A stretch of DNA of 64,000 nucleotides from Microvelia longipes (GCA_018340805.1 JACMZG010001914.1:3404164-3468163), one strand, 5' to 3'; shown: positions 20,640 through 32,099, counted from the first letter of the stretch. Numbers and translations: made by a program. Notes: generated by a model from the letters alone, not told the origin.

Positions 20640-21225
20640 AGGATTTTTTCTTGCTAAAAAATAATTCAAAGGTTCTCGTTGAGTTTACAGAAATGAGAAC
20701 GTATGACGTCATTTCACTTGATATAAACATCCTTTGTTAAAATAAGATGTTGGGTAATGGTGACGTCATATGGTTGCTATAGCAACCAGGGCAGATATTC
20801 TCTTGGGACAGTTGCTTTTTTTCTGAAAAGAAAACCTCCCCTTATCTTATTGACATGGCTTTCCTCGGCTTTTCCAGCTTCATCTCAACATGATACTTTA
20901 TCTTAAGAAAAAGAAAATCTTTATAGTTAGAGAAGTCAATGCTCACACACACATACATGCACACACATAAATTCAAACATAAATACACATAAAGATACAT
21001 ACATTCACGATAACATACACAAAACACACATGCACACTTACACAGACATACACAAATTAAATTCCCATATCATAGTTTCACTAGTAATTGGTAGCTTGGA
21101 TTGTAGGCTCTTAAGAGCACATGTTTTAAATCTTAGTCAGCCCAATTGGTTTCCACGTCAGATAGAAAGCCTTACTGATGTAGCCTTCGCCTTGTATAAA
21201 GCCTCATTATAAAAATGAGGCTAGT
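20640..21225. other. No gene recognised
   Basis: It contains a CA-rich stretch on the plus strand (20943-21050, with repeated ACATACACA) and otherwise unassigned sequence. Confidence 0.45.
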
Positions 21226-21226
21226 G

Positions 21227-21625
21227 CAAGGATTTTGAATAAAGGGAATGACGCACCAAATCGATTTACCTTATAACAAAGTAACCCCGTCAAGAACAAA
21301 AAAAATATATAAGATTCCATCACAAATCACACGTAAAAAACAACCTGCACATGCTTGGTTCGAACTGTGCATGTTTAAATCATTACATTAACTGCGCAGG
21401 TCCTAAATTTAGAGGAAAACTTACCTCCCGATGGTTTCCTGTTACTTTGCTTATTTAGAAGGTTATAAACAAATAATAAAAGTAATATCTTATCTTTTTA
21501 TAAATGTGTAATTTAAATTGACTTTACAAACTCTAAAGGTAACTAAAATTATGAGGAACACTGAACAAGAAGCTCCGAAGAAAGTTGAGGAGCCAACTCG
21601 ACTTTCTCTTGTTAAGATTTTACGT
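21227..21625 (-). mobile_element. MITE family B, truncated reverse copy
   Basis: It begins CAAGGATTTTGAATAAAGGG, the family B terminus. It then carries, in inverted order, the blocks 'taaatttagaggaaaacttac' and 'aagaaagttgaggagccaactcgac' found in the complete copy at 43654-44178. The far terminus is missing. Confidence 0.7.
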
Positions 21626-21721
21626 GGACTAAGCCTGCACATATGGCAGGTGTTGCGTTTTTAGTATAAATTTTTTTGTAAAGGGTTAGCTCCCGTCAGT
21701 GAGACACATAATATTCTAATA

Positions 21722-23343
21722 CAGCGTTTCCCAACCTTTTTAGTACCGCGACCCTATAATTTGCTTTTCTAAAGTTTGGCGACCCAAATGAATTTATTTT
21801 GCATAACCTGAATATTGCAGGCGTTTTTTTATTTATTGCCGAACTACGTTATGGACCCTTCGTACATCGTCAATCCTAATTATCATGAGTTTTTGATACG
21901 TTAAATAGAAAATTACACGACGAATTGAGTTCAAAAAGATCAGTATATTTATTAATTATATAATAGCAATAAATATAATCATTAAATAACTTAAATTAAA
22001 ATATTAAAAATTAGCACTGCTCGATACTCATTTTGTCTGTTATTTTCAAGGAAATGCGCATAATTTATCCAGTTTGGTTGTTACAAAACTATGTTCTTCT
22101 AAATTAGAAATAGCCTAATTATTGGCATAGTGTAAAGCTGAGTGGACTTATCTTTAAGCTTAGTCCTTCCCGCAATTCCTTTGAAAAATACGAGAACAAA
22201 ATGAAATCTGGGTACGAGCAGTGCTTGACAACTGAGTTAACTGCGTGTAGGTCTAAAGCATGTACCCTAACTTAAGCAAGGATGCGTGAAACAACTTATT
22301 CTAAAGAAATTCGCTGACATGGGGACCACCGCGCTAGAATTTTCTGTTAGTTATGAATTTATATAGATGTATAAAACTATAAAAAAGATCATTCTAAGTT
22401 TCAGGATTGTTGTTAAAACGGAAAGCACGCTCGAAACGAAATTCGCTCGACATGCGGGACCACCGCGCCAGAATATTTGTTATAGTGTAAAACCTTATAT
22501 TAAGTAAAAAAAACGTAAAAAATTATCGTCCTTACCAGGATTTGATCCCCCAGGTACCTGAGTTTGAGTGCTCGTATTGATACCCCGGACACTGCCATTC
22601 AATCTCAGAGGCCAAAAACTTGGGAAAACGACACCCTACTCCGAAATTTAATTTTTAAGGACCGTAAGTTTGGTTTTCGATCATTTGTTGGACGTTTTCG
22701 ACTTTTTGGTAACTTAGAGTCGTATCGAACTTCGGACCGGTTTAAGTGATTCAGCGCTCAAAAATGAACTATTGACCTTTTTGGCGGTGAAAAATTTACC
22801 TGAAATTTGCCGATTCTGAAATTTCGTTGACTCAGCAAACGGGTTAATGAGTCACAAAAACCTGGTTTCAATATGGGTGAAAACCTGTTCTTCCCGAAGG
22901 TTGAGTTTTGTACTAAGTTGATTAAAAAAATATAATCAGCGAAGATAAGAGTGTTACAAGAAAGTGTCTATACATATGAAAGCCTCGCAAAACGTAGTTT
23001 CGTCATTAGGGACCGTCTGAAACGGATTTGTGTCAGGTCGAGGTTTGACCAACTCATATGAATTGTTGTATATCATAAATATAATAATCATCAATGTTAG
23101 CAAGATTAGACAAAGACGGGTGCTTCTGTCGGTAAAGGACTTCTGAGAAATTTGTTGGCCGCGGCTTCTTTGTTATCGCATGTTTTAAAGTATTTCAAAT
23201 TACTAAAAAATATCTATTTAAGCAAATCTGTTATTGCTTATAATAATCTTTTTACAAAATCTGTTATTATTTGAATTGTTAATAATAGAAAAATTGGCGA
23301 CCCAAAAAATTCGTTTCGCGACCCCAAGGGTTGGGAAGGGCTG
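21722..23343. mobile_element. hAT-type element with perfect 8-bp target duplication
   Basis: The left end CAGCGTTTCCCAACC and right end GGTTGGGAAGGGCTG are the classic hAT-type inverted ends. The next inner blocks also pair ('ccgcgacc', 'ttggcgaccca'). The flanks are identical 8-mers, TTCTAATA, at 21714-21721 and 23344-23351. The 1622-bp interior has no transposase frame. Most of it (22010-23040) is a reverse copy of the composite palindromic repeat at 12066-13910. The element is non-autonomous. Confidence 0.92.
22010..23045 (-). repeat. Composite palindromic repeat, copy 2, inside the hAT element
   Basis: Blocks shared with 12066-13910, inverted: 'gcactgctcg', 'ctttaagcttagtcc', 'gggaccaccgcgccagaat' (22466), the B-box-like 'ccaggatttgatcc' (22535), the tandem-unit motif 'acgacaccctactccg', 'gtcattaggga' and 'ctgaaacggatttgtgtc'. 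It has many indels compared with copy 1, and one palindrome arm is degraded. Confidence 0.75.
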
Positions 23344-23354
23344 TTCTAATAGAC

Positions 23355-23470
23355 ATTAATCAGTAGAGATATATTACTAGAGAAGGCATACCTACCTCGA
23401 TACATTGAGAGGCTTGACACATCTTTTCGGATCTCTCAGTGGCTTCTCTAGTAATAATATCTGTAAGTCT
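23355..23470. mobile_element. Short MITE A derivative
   Basis: The termini AGATATATTACTAGAG (about 23365) and, in reverse, AGATATTATTACTAGAGAAG (about 23462) enclose only about 70 bp. The inside, 'cctcgatacattgagaggc', matches family A near its right end. Outside, TAATAGAC occurs on both sides (23347 and about 23473), a possible 8-bp duplication. It lies immediately right of the hAT element. Confidence 0.65.
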
Positions 23471-23519
23471 TTATAATAGACCTACGGCAACAGAACAATG
23501 CATAACTGAACTGTTTTAG

Positions 23520-23900
23520 GCATAACTATTTAGCCCTAACTGTAAAGTTTTTTTCGAATTTCCTTTATGATATATATTAAAACTAAAACTATAAAGGTCA
23601 GCATGCACCATGGTTGAAGTAGTTTATGCGTGCCAAATCTCAATCCTATCACATCATTTTTTCGAGTTTTATGATTTTTCGAAATTTTTGCGAAAAATAT
23701 TTAAGTTGTCCGTTATATTGGCCGCCATTTTGAGAACAATTTTTGAATTTTATCCAAAAACTATACAGCTTTGACATGTAATTAGAACTACACGCACAGC
23801 AAATTTGATCAAAATCGGATGTTTTTACGGCAGTTTTCGACAAACAAACAATCAAACATCGTGCCATTCAGCCGTCTAATGAGGAACTCACTAACGTTCG
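23520..23900 (-). repeat. Dispersed non-coding repeat related to R1 interior
   Basis: 'caaatctcaatcctatcacatc', 'gagttttatgatttttcg', 'gatcaaaatcggatgttttt' and 'aaacaaacaatcaaacatcg' resemble the motif order around 35330-35480 and R1 interiors. No boundary can be fixed. Confidence 0.4.
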
Positions 23901-23939
23901 TTCAATAAGTCTACAAAACCGATTAGATGTTTTAGTAGT

Positions 23940-25700
23940 CTGTTTTTAAGTAACCATGCCAAGGAGTATCACTACTGGGTGATTTCTCCTATTAAGACTG
24001 CCAAGTCACTTCAAACCAGTACGAGCACTATGTCAAATACATTTATTCTAAACAATAATCAATAAAGTAAAAAAAAAATGTAGTTAAGATTCGGAAGTGA
24101 GGACTGCATGCAAAAATAATTTATTGAGCCTTTATAGTGAGATTAAAGTGATGATCAACTAGCTATGATCCATGATTCTATTATCATCTGGTCACTGGCT
24201 TCGGCGCACAGCTGTGTAACATTCATTAGGAGTCAGTAAAAATCATTGTTGCTAGATGATTAAAAATGTGAATTTCGTCTGTCCCCTGTGCATTATAACC
24301 ACATTACTTTATGATTTTAATGTTTATTTCTGTTAGTTTGTTCCTAGTTTTTTTTTTATTAATTGTTAATGTATAGTTTTTTAGAAGTTTTATATCTTTC
24401 CTGAAGATGATCCAAATGGATTAAAATATATTGTTCCAGTTAAAAACATTGTAGAATTAAAGTCGTTCTTTTCCTAATAGTAATTATGGAATTCTACAAA
24501 AAATACGTTTTTCTCTTAAGAAGTTTATAATTTTATTACAAAATAGCCACTATCAAATGACGAGACTTTGTCAAAGCAATCACAGCATATACGGACCTTG
24601 TAAAAGATCTCAATAAAGTATGAACCCTTCGAGGTTCGTCAATATACGACACATCTTGCATCAAAATGAATTTTGATACAAAAGGTTTCGAACGAGAATC
24701 TACGTGGTGAATAAATAAAGTAACGGGACTTAATACGACTTAATCTGTAAGTATATAATTTAGGCGTATAAAGTAAATGTATTGGATATTTATTTTTGAT
24801 GTATAAACTTTTTCAAAAATTGGTCGGATTAGCATCTCTTTTTAGATAAAAGAATATTTTAAATTTATTTTATATACACCGGATATTACTCCAAAAAGCC
24901 TTTATGGGATTTTTTTATACGGTTTTCTTCTGTTAGTTTTCGTGCATAATTCGTCCAGGGGAGGGGTTAGCGTGTTTAAACAATAAAGCTGTTTGTCAAA
25001 CCTGCCTTATGAAGAAAATATCCCCTAATCGTGAGATAAAGTTGGCAGCCTTGCGTCCCCCCCCCCTCTCGCCGCCCCAACTAAGATAACCTCACTTTAA
25101 GGGTAAAAAGGTCTTGTCATGTAACAACTCAAAATTCTAAAAAAAAATGTATAAAAGATTTTTTCTTTTTAGTTCTCGTGCTTAATAATATAAATATAAT
25201 TATATTGACTGGATTTACGACCGAAACTATTTTCCCTTCAGAGCTTGCTTAAGGGAATGGACGGAATCAAGCGATAATGATTCAACAAAAGCTGTTGGTT
25301 TGATGCTGAATTAGTGTCACCTATATTCTCAGAGTAATCTTGCCATCTTAAACAAATAGCATTTTTTGCCTTTATCTTCTTGTTTATCATCTCTTTCTTG
25401 ATTTTTATATCTTCTTGGTCTTTATTGTCTTCTTAGTCATCATCTTCCTCGTCTTCTTAGAATTCTTCGCCTTCTTATCTTCTTGATGATGTAAGTATTT
25501 GTCTCCTTGAAATTTGTCGCGAAAACGTCAAATAATCACAATTGATTCGATTGCTTCAACTCTAATTCTTCACACACTATTGCCTCACATAGGGACACGA
25601 TAAACAGTGATGACGATAAAGAGAAGGAAATAAGAGGAAAGAGGCCCCTAAGCCATTGAGCAGGGCACATTGTGTTTATCTACAAAACCCAATAGTAGCA
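23940..25700. other. Unassigned sequence with a hammerhead relic and (GAAGAT)n-like tract
   Basis: No gene is recognised. At 24401-24426 a degenerate hammerhead-like motif occurs: CTGAAGA, a GATCC/GGATT stem, then AAAA in place of GAAA. At 25370-25500 the plus strand is a CTT/ATCTT-rich low-complexity tract. A C8-9 run lies at about 25058. Confidence 0.45.
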
Positions 25701-25784
25701 GTGTATTTTTCCTTTCATATCTAACACCTAAGATTATTAATGAAGGATGAAATTAACTCTCTAGAAATTAAGCAAATAGGTGTA

Positions 25785-26410
25785 GCACCAGACAACCTGA
25801 ACAGGTCATCAAAAAGCAGAACAGAAAAGCAAACGGCGATCAGAACTGGCACTAGTCTCAGAATAGAAATAATTATCAACGGACAGCAACAGTCAACCTG
25901 TACAGGCCATCGTGAAGTCATAGTAAAACAGAGCAGTAGATGGTAAAAATAGCTGGTTCTGGTCCCAGAATTAAAAGAAATATCAAAGCATGGCAACTGT
26001 CAACTTATACAGGTTATTGTGAAGCCCTAGTAAAACATAGAAACCGACTAGGAAGAGAGCTAGAGCTGGTCACAGGTTTGAAAGGAATATCAAGGCATGG
26101 CAACAGTCAACCTGTGCAGGTCATCGTGAAGTCTAAGCAAAACAGAGCAGTAAACGGCAAAGAGAGCTGGTTCTGGTCCCAGAATTAAAATAAATATCAA
26201 GGCATAGCAACTGTCAACCCATAGATGCCACCGTATGGCCAAGCCAAAAGCCAAACAAAACCACAGACGTTTGAAGAGAGCTGGTTCTGGTTACAGGATT
26301 TAAAGAAATATTAATGGCTTGAAACATTTAACTTATGTACAAGTTATTATGAAGTTTAGAGCAAACAGGACAGCAGATAGTTTAGAGAGCTGGCTCTGGT
26401 GGCAGGACTG
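25785..26410. repeat. Tandem repeat, unit about 108 bp
   Basis: About six units share 'agagctggttctggtcccag', 'aaagaaatatcaaggcatgg', 'caac(t/a)gtcaacctgtacagg' and 'catcgtgaagtc...aaaacagagcag'. Central units are the most alike and the outer ones decay in both directions. Short open frames cross it on both strands, but they lack Met-started conservation and are not called genes. Confidence 0.88.
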
Positions 26411-26429
26411 AGACTTGAGACAGTCCACA

Positions 26430-27250
26430 AGGGCTTTGGAGGGATAAAGATCATTAAGGAATATAACCCGTTATATTCTGCTTTAATCGTAGTGTCTTAA
26501 TTATAATATCTACTGAGATGAAAGTTCGCTTAAATTGATTAGTAAAATTAATATTATAAAATGGAAGTTCATTAACTTGTTCAGTTCTTGCAATTGATCA
26601 GGCTTAGAATACAGTAAATAATGGTGAGGAAAATTTTACATCTGGCAGTGTTTTATTGTACACCACTACACAGGACTTCTCTCCAATAAGAAGAATTGCA
26701 ACCATAATTCCAAACTAAAACCACAAGGGAAAATTTATAAACAAGATTTTCCGGATTTTTATCTCTACATAAGAAAAATGCATACCTCTAAAAAAGTTAT
26801 TATTTATAGCAATTTCATAATAAACTATACATTCGCCGAAATGACACAAATTTCCCTCCCGGCCCTTTACTGGAAATTTCCAAAGAGAAAATGACCCCCC
26901 CCCCCCAATTTGATTCTTTTGATAGAATAACAACTATTTTATTATGATAATAATACGAATTACTCCTAACCTTTTTTAACCTGAAATTATCGTAATAAAA
27001 GGAAAAACATGATAAAATAACTTATCAACATTTTTATTGCATTATTCAAGAATTTAAATAAATTTGATATAAAATTTATTCTTATTTGGAATGTTTGAAT
27101 ATTTAACGATTTACATGACTCTATGTAATTTTCTGGGGCAAAGTTCCTTATCAGCAATGTTTCCTACGCCATGTTGATGTTTACATTAGTTATGTTGTCC
27201 CATGATTTTATTTTAAAAGTAAAATTAAAATACATATTACTAGTTTATGT
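26430..27250. other. No gene recognised
   Basis: AT-rich sequence with a C-run at about 26896-26908. No repeat or coding signal is supported. Confidence 0.45.
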
Positions 27251-27251
27251 G

Positions 27252-27630
27252 CATTTCTAGTTTTACTTTTCCTTATTTATTCTTTAGGTATATAGGAAAA
27301 GTATTGTTTTTGCAAATCCATTCCGAAACCGGGATGTCACCGGAATTACCTGTTTCATGTGTTTTAAGACCTCCTGAGTAGTTTTCACAAAGTTGTCTGT
27401 CTGTATGTGTGTATGTAAAACGCGGAAAAATGTTACGATCACATTGAGAATTAGCACGCTTTTAGCCATGTATAAGTTGCACAGTTCGTATAAGTTGTAT
27501 AGTAGCCATGTATAACTTGGCACACTAACATATGTGCCAAGTTTCATCTCATTATCATCATTAGTTTCATTTTGATCAAATGACTTGGGTACGTTTTTTA
27601 AAAAATTGTTAAAAACCGGAAAATATTCTA
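27252..27630 (+). repeat. R1 dispersed repeat, long copy
   Basis: It starts TTTTACTTTTCCTTATTTAT, passes the hairpin GGTATATAGGAAAAGTATTG, and keeps 'ccgaaaccgggatgtcaccg' and 'gtctgtctgtatgtgtg'. It ends with 'gtgccaagtttcatctcatt' and 'aaatgacttgggtacgtttttt'. This is one of the most complete copies. Confidence 0.8.
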
Positions 27631-27689
27631 ATTGAAACAGATTAATTACACAAAAGTCCTATATTTTTAATATATAATAATAACTAAGC

Positions 27690-27716
27690 TTTCGACTAAA
27701 AATTAGTCATCATCAG
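27690..27716 (-). ncRNA. Hammerhead-ribozyme-like core, left arm
   Basis: On the minus strand: CTGATGA, stem GACTAA/TTAGTC with UU loop, then GAAAGC. The sequence is identical to the right-arm core. Confidence 0.5.
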
Positions 27717-27883
27717 AGTTTAACAAATATAAAATAAAAATACAAAATTACAAACTACTTCAAATGGCGCACTTTATATGGTTTGGTAAGTGCAATATGA
27801 AGTAACATATTTTGAATTCATTTTTTGAATTCCAATATGAAGTAGTTTGTAAATTTGTATTTTTATTTTATATTTGTTAAACT

Positions 27884-27910
27884 CTGATGATGACTAATTT
27901 TTAGTCGAAA
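27884..27910 (+). ncRNA. Hammerhead-ribozyme-like core, right arm
   Basis: CTGATGA (27884-27890), a six-pair stem II and GAAA (27907-27910). Farther out, TTGTTAAA (5' side) can pair with TTAAACAA (3' side) as part of stem I. Stem III and the cleavage site are not clear. Confidence 0.5.
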
Positions 27911-28019
27911 GCTTAGTTATTATTATATATTAAACAATAAAGGACTTTTGTGTAATTAATCTGATTTTATTTATATATTTTTTTATATATAAGTCCACAA
28001 AAAGAAACTTTTTAATTCT

Positions 28020-28260
28020 AATTGAGTTTAAATTTTATTAAAAGTGTATACTAAAGTAATATCTAAACCAAGTAGGGAAACTCCTATACTAACCTGTGTT
28101 TAAAATATTCAGACATGCGTGATCAGCTGATTGCTGGCTCAAAAATAAAAAATAGCTAGTTGTTAAATTACTAATTACAATTAAAATTTGACAGGAAAAA
28201 TATATCACTGGCAAAAATGTACTAAATTAAGTAGTGCACTCTCAATTTAAGTGTTTAATT
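28020..28260 (-). repeat. Dispersed repeat shared with 6045-6300
   Basis: It is the inverted counterpart of the plus-strand repeat at 6 kb: 'ctaaaccaagtagggaaactcctatactaacc' in broken form and 'gcgtgatcagctgattgctgg'. Confidence 0.6.
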
Positions 28261-28496
28261 TAAGGCAATTTAAAAGAAACCTAGTATTTTAAGATTTGCA
28301 CTTACACCTCTAGATTTGACAAAACGTATTTTTTACACAAATTATTCACATTTTATATCAAAATGTACAAAGAAATGCATAAAAACTAAAATTTTGAGTA
28401 TACCGTTAATAGTTTGTTTACATTTAAAAGGGTAAACCAAGATGGCTGCGCCCATAGGAAAATTGTAGCCAACTCCCTGGTGGACAAAATGTGAAC

Positions 28497-28960
28497 TAGG
28501 GTGTACAAAATAAAACTCCCTTCCCAAAAGGAGGTGGTACTACAGCTCATTTCCAACAAAAATTTCATATTAAGTATGGTCCGATTCTCAACCGTTTCCC
28601 CACAAGGTCTAATTTCATGATTTTTTAAAACTCCTTGACTTGCATTCAGAAAATGGCTCATATACAGAAAGTATACAACCTAGCTTTAAAATATTGGATT
28701 TGTTGGAAAGTTGAGGAAATTTCCAAAAAAGTATGTATTCAAGTGTAAAAAATAGGCATAACTCAAACATTTTGACAAAAAATGAAAATTTTGAAACTTT
28801 TTGACGGTACATTGAAGCTTAATGAGCCAATTTGAGAACCTCTTGTTGCTGAGAAAACTACCTTGAGCACTCCTCTTTCAGGTGTCACCCATAATTATAC
28901 CCATTTGTAGGCCTATTTTTTGTGTTAAGACTGATATAAACTCAAACACCCAAAAATACA
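28497..28960 (+). mobile_element. Single end of the foldback element family
   Basis: AGGGTGTACAAAATAAAACT followed by 'cccttcccaaaaggaggtgg', 'tttccaacaaaaatt' and 'ccgattctcaaccgtttcc' matches the arms of the foldback element at 58132-60010. Similarity fades past about 28900, and no inverted partner is near. It is a diverged solo arm. Confidence 0.7.
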
Positions 28961-28984
28961 ATGTATTTCTTGTGAGTTAATTTA

Positions 28985-29095
28985 TGGGGTCTTCATAGTA
29001 GACCCCATAGAAGATCCCGGTTTCGGATTTCTAGTGCAACCACAATATTTTTCCTATATACCTTCGGTATAAATGATGAAAAGTAAAAATTTTTT
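28985..29095 (-). repeat. R1 dispersed repeat, terminal fragment
   Basis: 'gatcccggtttcggatttct' and 'tcctatataccttcggtata' followed by 'aatgatgaaaagtaaaa' is the reverse of the R1 hairpin end. A C-run of about 13 follows. Confidence 0.7.
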
Positions 29096-29119
29096 AACAC
29101 AACCCCCCCCCCCCCAGAC

Positions 29120-30065
29120 TTCTCGACATACCTTTAACTCGTTTTATCTTAAAAATTATTCTTAATAAAAATGAAATCTTACTTATTTTTAAATTAAGCT
29201 CTTAAAAGCATTGAAAATATCATCATTAAAATTATTTGCAAAAGGAAATTATTCAAAACCTAAGAAATATTACGTTTAAAATGTTAACAAATTTCCTTTA
29301 CTCGTTTCCGTATCGTTGATTTTTCTCAAATGATTTTCTTCCCAAACATTATTTTTTAAAGATATTTTCTTCTTTTTAATAGAAGAAGAGGAAAAAGCAA
29401 AATGTTGGACGATATGAATAAGAGTACTTGGGAGTTGAGTTAAGGATCGCTTATTAAAAAGGATTGCGAAGGTTATTGAAGAGATTCCATCTTGTTAGGC
29501 TTTCCACTTTTCCACTTTATATCCACTGCTTTCATATTTTTTTTAGAAGAAATTTTTACTTTTAAGCTCTTCGCATGCGAATTATAAACCTTAAGGTTGA
29601 CTTGCTTCTTAATATGGCGGCTGAACTGAAACATGGCTAAAAGTTATAGCCAGTTATAACTTTTTATATTGCCAAAAACTTTTAACTTACAATTATCTGC
29701 CGAAATTCCAATCAACACTTATTTTGGTTTGATTTGTTGGTTTTAATCTAAAATATATAAAATAAATGTTAAAACTTTTTATGCCGTAGCCCATGGGCGT
29801 CCGCAGGATTTTTTCTAGGGTGGATCAAAGTTCAGTGTAATCAATCATGTACTGCGGGTTTAGTATTCATCACTCTTTCCCAAAAGTCAAAGATAGAAGT
29901 GCAGCAAATCACAAGAGTGATTTGAAAAAGAGCTTTGCTTAACTAAATTTTAGTTTATTAACAAAAATTATGTAATATTTTATTTATTGTTCTTAAATAA
30001 ATGTTTTAATTCATTCAGATCTTTAGCGAGCTAAGCGAAATCCTTAAAACATATTATACAAGGGT
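29120..30065. other. No gene recognised
   Basis: Moderately AT-rich sequence. No repeat boundaries or coding signal could be supported. Confidence 0.4.
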
Positions 30066-30315
30066 TTTATCCCTTTAAGCCCTTGCGCCCTTACTGTTTA
30101 TGAAATGTACGCTTTCGATCTTAATGTATTTAAGTTCTTTGTGTCCTTGCTCTGTTGTAAGAAATGCGCCTTCGATTATGATAAATTCAAGCCCACGCGG
30201 CCTTATTGTTGTAAGGAGTGCGCCTTTTATCTTAGTGGATTTAAGCCCTTGCTGTTGTAATAGGTACGATCCACCTCCTGTTCTGTTTCTGACATGCGCC
30301 CTTAATGTCGTACAA
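30066..30315. repeat. Degenerate tandem repeat, unit about 66 bp
   Basis: Three to four units share 'tttaagcccttgcgcccttactgtt' in shortened forms, 'gtaagaaatgcgcctt' and 'cgatcttaatg'. They are strongly diverged. A 78-codon open frame across it is a by-product of the repeat. Confidence 0.6.
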
Positions 30316-30319
30316 AAAA

Positions 30320-30734
30320 TGCCATTAAATGTCTAGTCTGCTTCCCGTACAGACTATTGCCCTAATATCATAAATACAGCGTGGAAATCTTCAATGCTAG
30401 GCTCTAGCTACGCTCTAACTACGCTAGTTGAAAAGACATTAATCGTATAAAATATTTTAATACTTGTGTTAATAGAATAGAATATGTATAATACTATTTA
30501 TAGTTATTAATTATCTATAGTATGGTTATGGTATTAACTATAAATACCATAAATAGTTAACACATGGGCTAATATAGTATAGATTACTAGAAATGTTAAT
30601 GCTTGTGGTTGCAAGGCTCACTCCATGAGATAAATAAGATGAAAAATGTAAACTTCAATTCGCTCAACTCGACTTAATGAAATCGAAATTCAAAAACTTA
30701 TGAACACCGGGGCTTGCTACGCTCGCCTTTATAT
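30320..30734. other. No gene recognised
   Basis: It includes a 'tagttattaattatctatagtatgg...ccataaatagttaac' region with self-complementary parts. Nothing else is supported. Confidence 0.4.
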
Positions 30735-31200
30735 AACTTGAGTAGTTACTCAATTATCAATCATTACTCGTAACTCATTTTTCTGTATTTTACAAAGTAT
30801 ATGCTCTAAAATCTTTAAAGAAACCAACAATGAAACCAATTAAGCTTGAAAATATTGCAAATAATGGTGTCCACTGCCAATTTTTGAGGCATTGTTTTGT
30901 ATAACCAACACGATAATTATGCGCATTTCTTTGAAAAAATACAGAAAAATTAGCTCATTAAATCAAGTAAATATTCAAATTATAAAGCATAAGCCTGCAC
31001 CTTAAGCAAGAAATGGATTGTTAAGTACGGAAATACGTATCCCAAAATAATACGCCGACATCCAAACCACCGAACCAGAATAGGGTTCTTGTGTCCTTCC
31101 CATGGTTGATGTTTGTACCGAAAATATTAATCCCTTCGAAATGTAGCGTGTTTACAAGTATCCGCTAGAAATTGTATCACACTCCCGAAATTCGGAACTG
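30735..31200. repeat. Composite palindromic repeat, copy 3 (decayed)
   Basis: 'gtagttactcaattatcaat', 'attactcgtaactcattttt', 'ctttaaag...accaac', 'ttaagcaagaaatggattgtt' and 'cggaaatacgta' follow the spacer and arm of the palindrome at 13170-13877. It then continues into 'agggttcttgtgtccttccc', the inverse of 12430-12460. It is much more diverged than copy 1. Confidence 0.65.
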
Positions 31201-31985
31201 CTATGCGAGCTACTTCTTATAATACATGTTTTAAGGAAAATTCTCTACTTAGAAACTAAATTAAAATGTAAAGCCCGATTAAGAGCTTTGCTATGAGTTT
31301 TATGAAAACGTTGTCTATATTGTTTAGACCTGGTGCTCATCACGAGGCTAGAGGAAGGTCTGACGAGGAGTATCTTCTCTCTTTAAATACATTATATCGA
31401 TTACAAAACTGGCGGGGAGTTTAAACAAAGAAATGCTATTGGTGGAGAAATAAAGGGAGGAGCGAAGAGACAAGATAAGACACTAGGGATGAACCCTGGG
31501 GCGCCAACAGAGAGCGCTGCGGAGCGCAAGCGTACTGCCCCTGACGTTCTACTAGCATGCTTAACCTTTCAATACACTTATGCAATCCTGCCTTGCATAC
31601 TTCTATAACGTGTTTCCTTTCTCAGCTGTACTAATATTCTTAAGTTGGCTGCTCTCCAACTTAATTATCCTTAATTCCCCAAACCATCCCTTATCTATAT
31701 GAAAGTTTTGATACGTATTTAATCAGTCCGACACGTATTTAAATATGTTTTTTACTGTAGATTCAGATCTACAGTTAAAAAAACATATTTTTGTGTTAAA
31801 TAGTTTCATTGCAATCTTTAAGGTTTTTAAAGGGGGAAATTGTAGAATTTAATGAGAAAATTATTTTTCAAATACAAAAGTTTAGTGAAATAGATAATTA
31901 AATTTAAAAGTGTGTTAAATATTTATTTACATTTGAACGGGGGTTTCAACTTAGTGGCATATAAATTAACAAAATGAATAAAAAG
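31200..31985. other. Unassigned sequence with one large hairpin and a possible LTR start
   Basis: At 31741-31790 a stem of about 22 bp (AAATATGTTTTTT...ACTGTAGAT) closes over a 4-nt loop. At 31838-31848 the purine run AAAGGGGGAAAT is followed by TGTAGAATTTAATG, which has the form of a polypurine tract plus LTR start. No partner LTR was found. Confidence 0.35.
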
Positions 31986-31989
31986 TTTA

Positions 31990-32095
31990 AAAAATCAGGT
32001 ACGGGGTACCTCGAAACTTTTCATCACGTCAGATACGCTCACCCTAACTTATTCGGACACGCTTCGGTCGTCCTCAGAATATAGAAATCGCCTAA
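31990..32095 (+). repeat. GGTAC-GGGG-TACC family repeat
   Basis: 'aggtacggggtacctcgaaac' in shortened form, 'ttttcatcacgtcagatacg' and 'cgcttcggtcgtcctcag' give the plus orientation of the family also seen at 34975-35050. Confidence 0.55.
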
Positions 32096-32099
32096 GTTA

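Larger units (their letters stand above)
27644..27962. mobile_element. Palindromic pair of hammerhead-bearing repeats
   Basis: The left arm (27644-27770) and right arm (27838-27962) are close reverse complements. Each carries an intact CTGATGA-stem-GAAA core, followed outward by 'gcttagttattattatatatt' and 'aggacttttgtgtaatta'. The spacer of about 65 bp includes the small palindrome 'gaattcattttttgaattc'. A single arm occurs alone at about 46725-46808. Confidence 0.8.

Noticed and set aside
22564..22749. 61-codon plus-strand frame inside the hAT element
   Set aside because: It falls in the composite repeat's tandem unit and is interrupted in the homologous sequence at 12588-12940.
25740..26188. 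Possible repeat protein (three overlapping frames of 68-91 codons)
   Set aside because: Frames switch strand and phase within a decaying 108-bp tandem array, with no consistent start.
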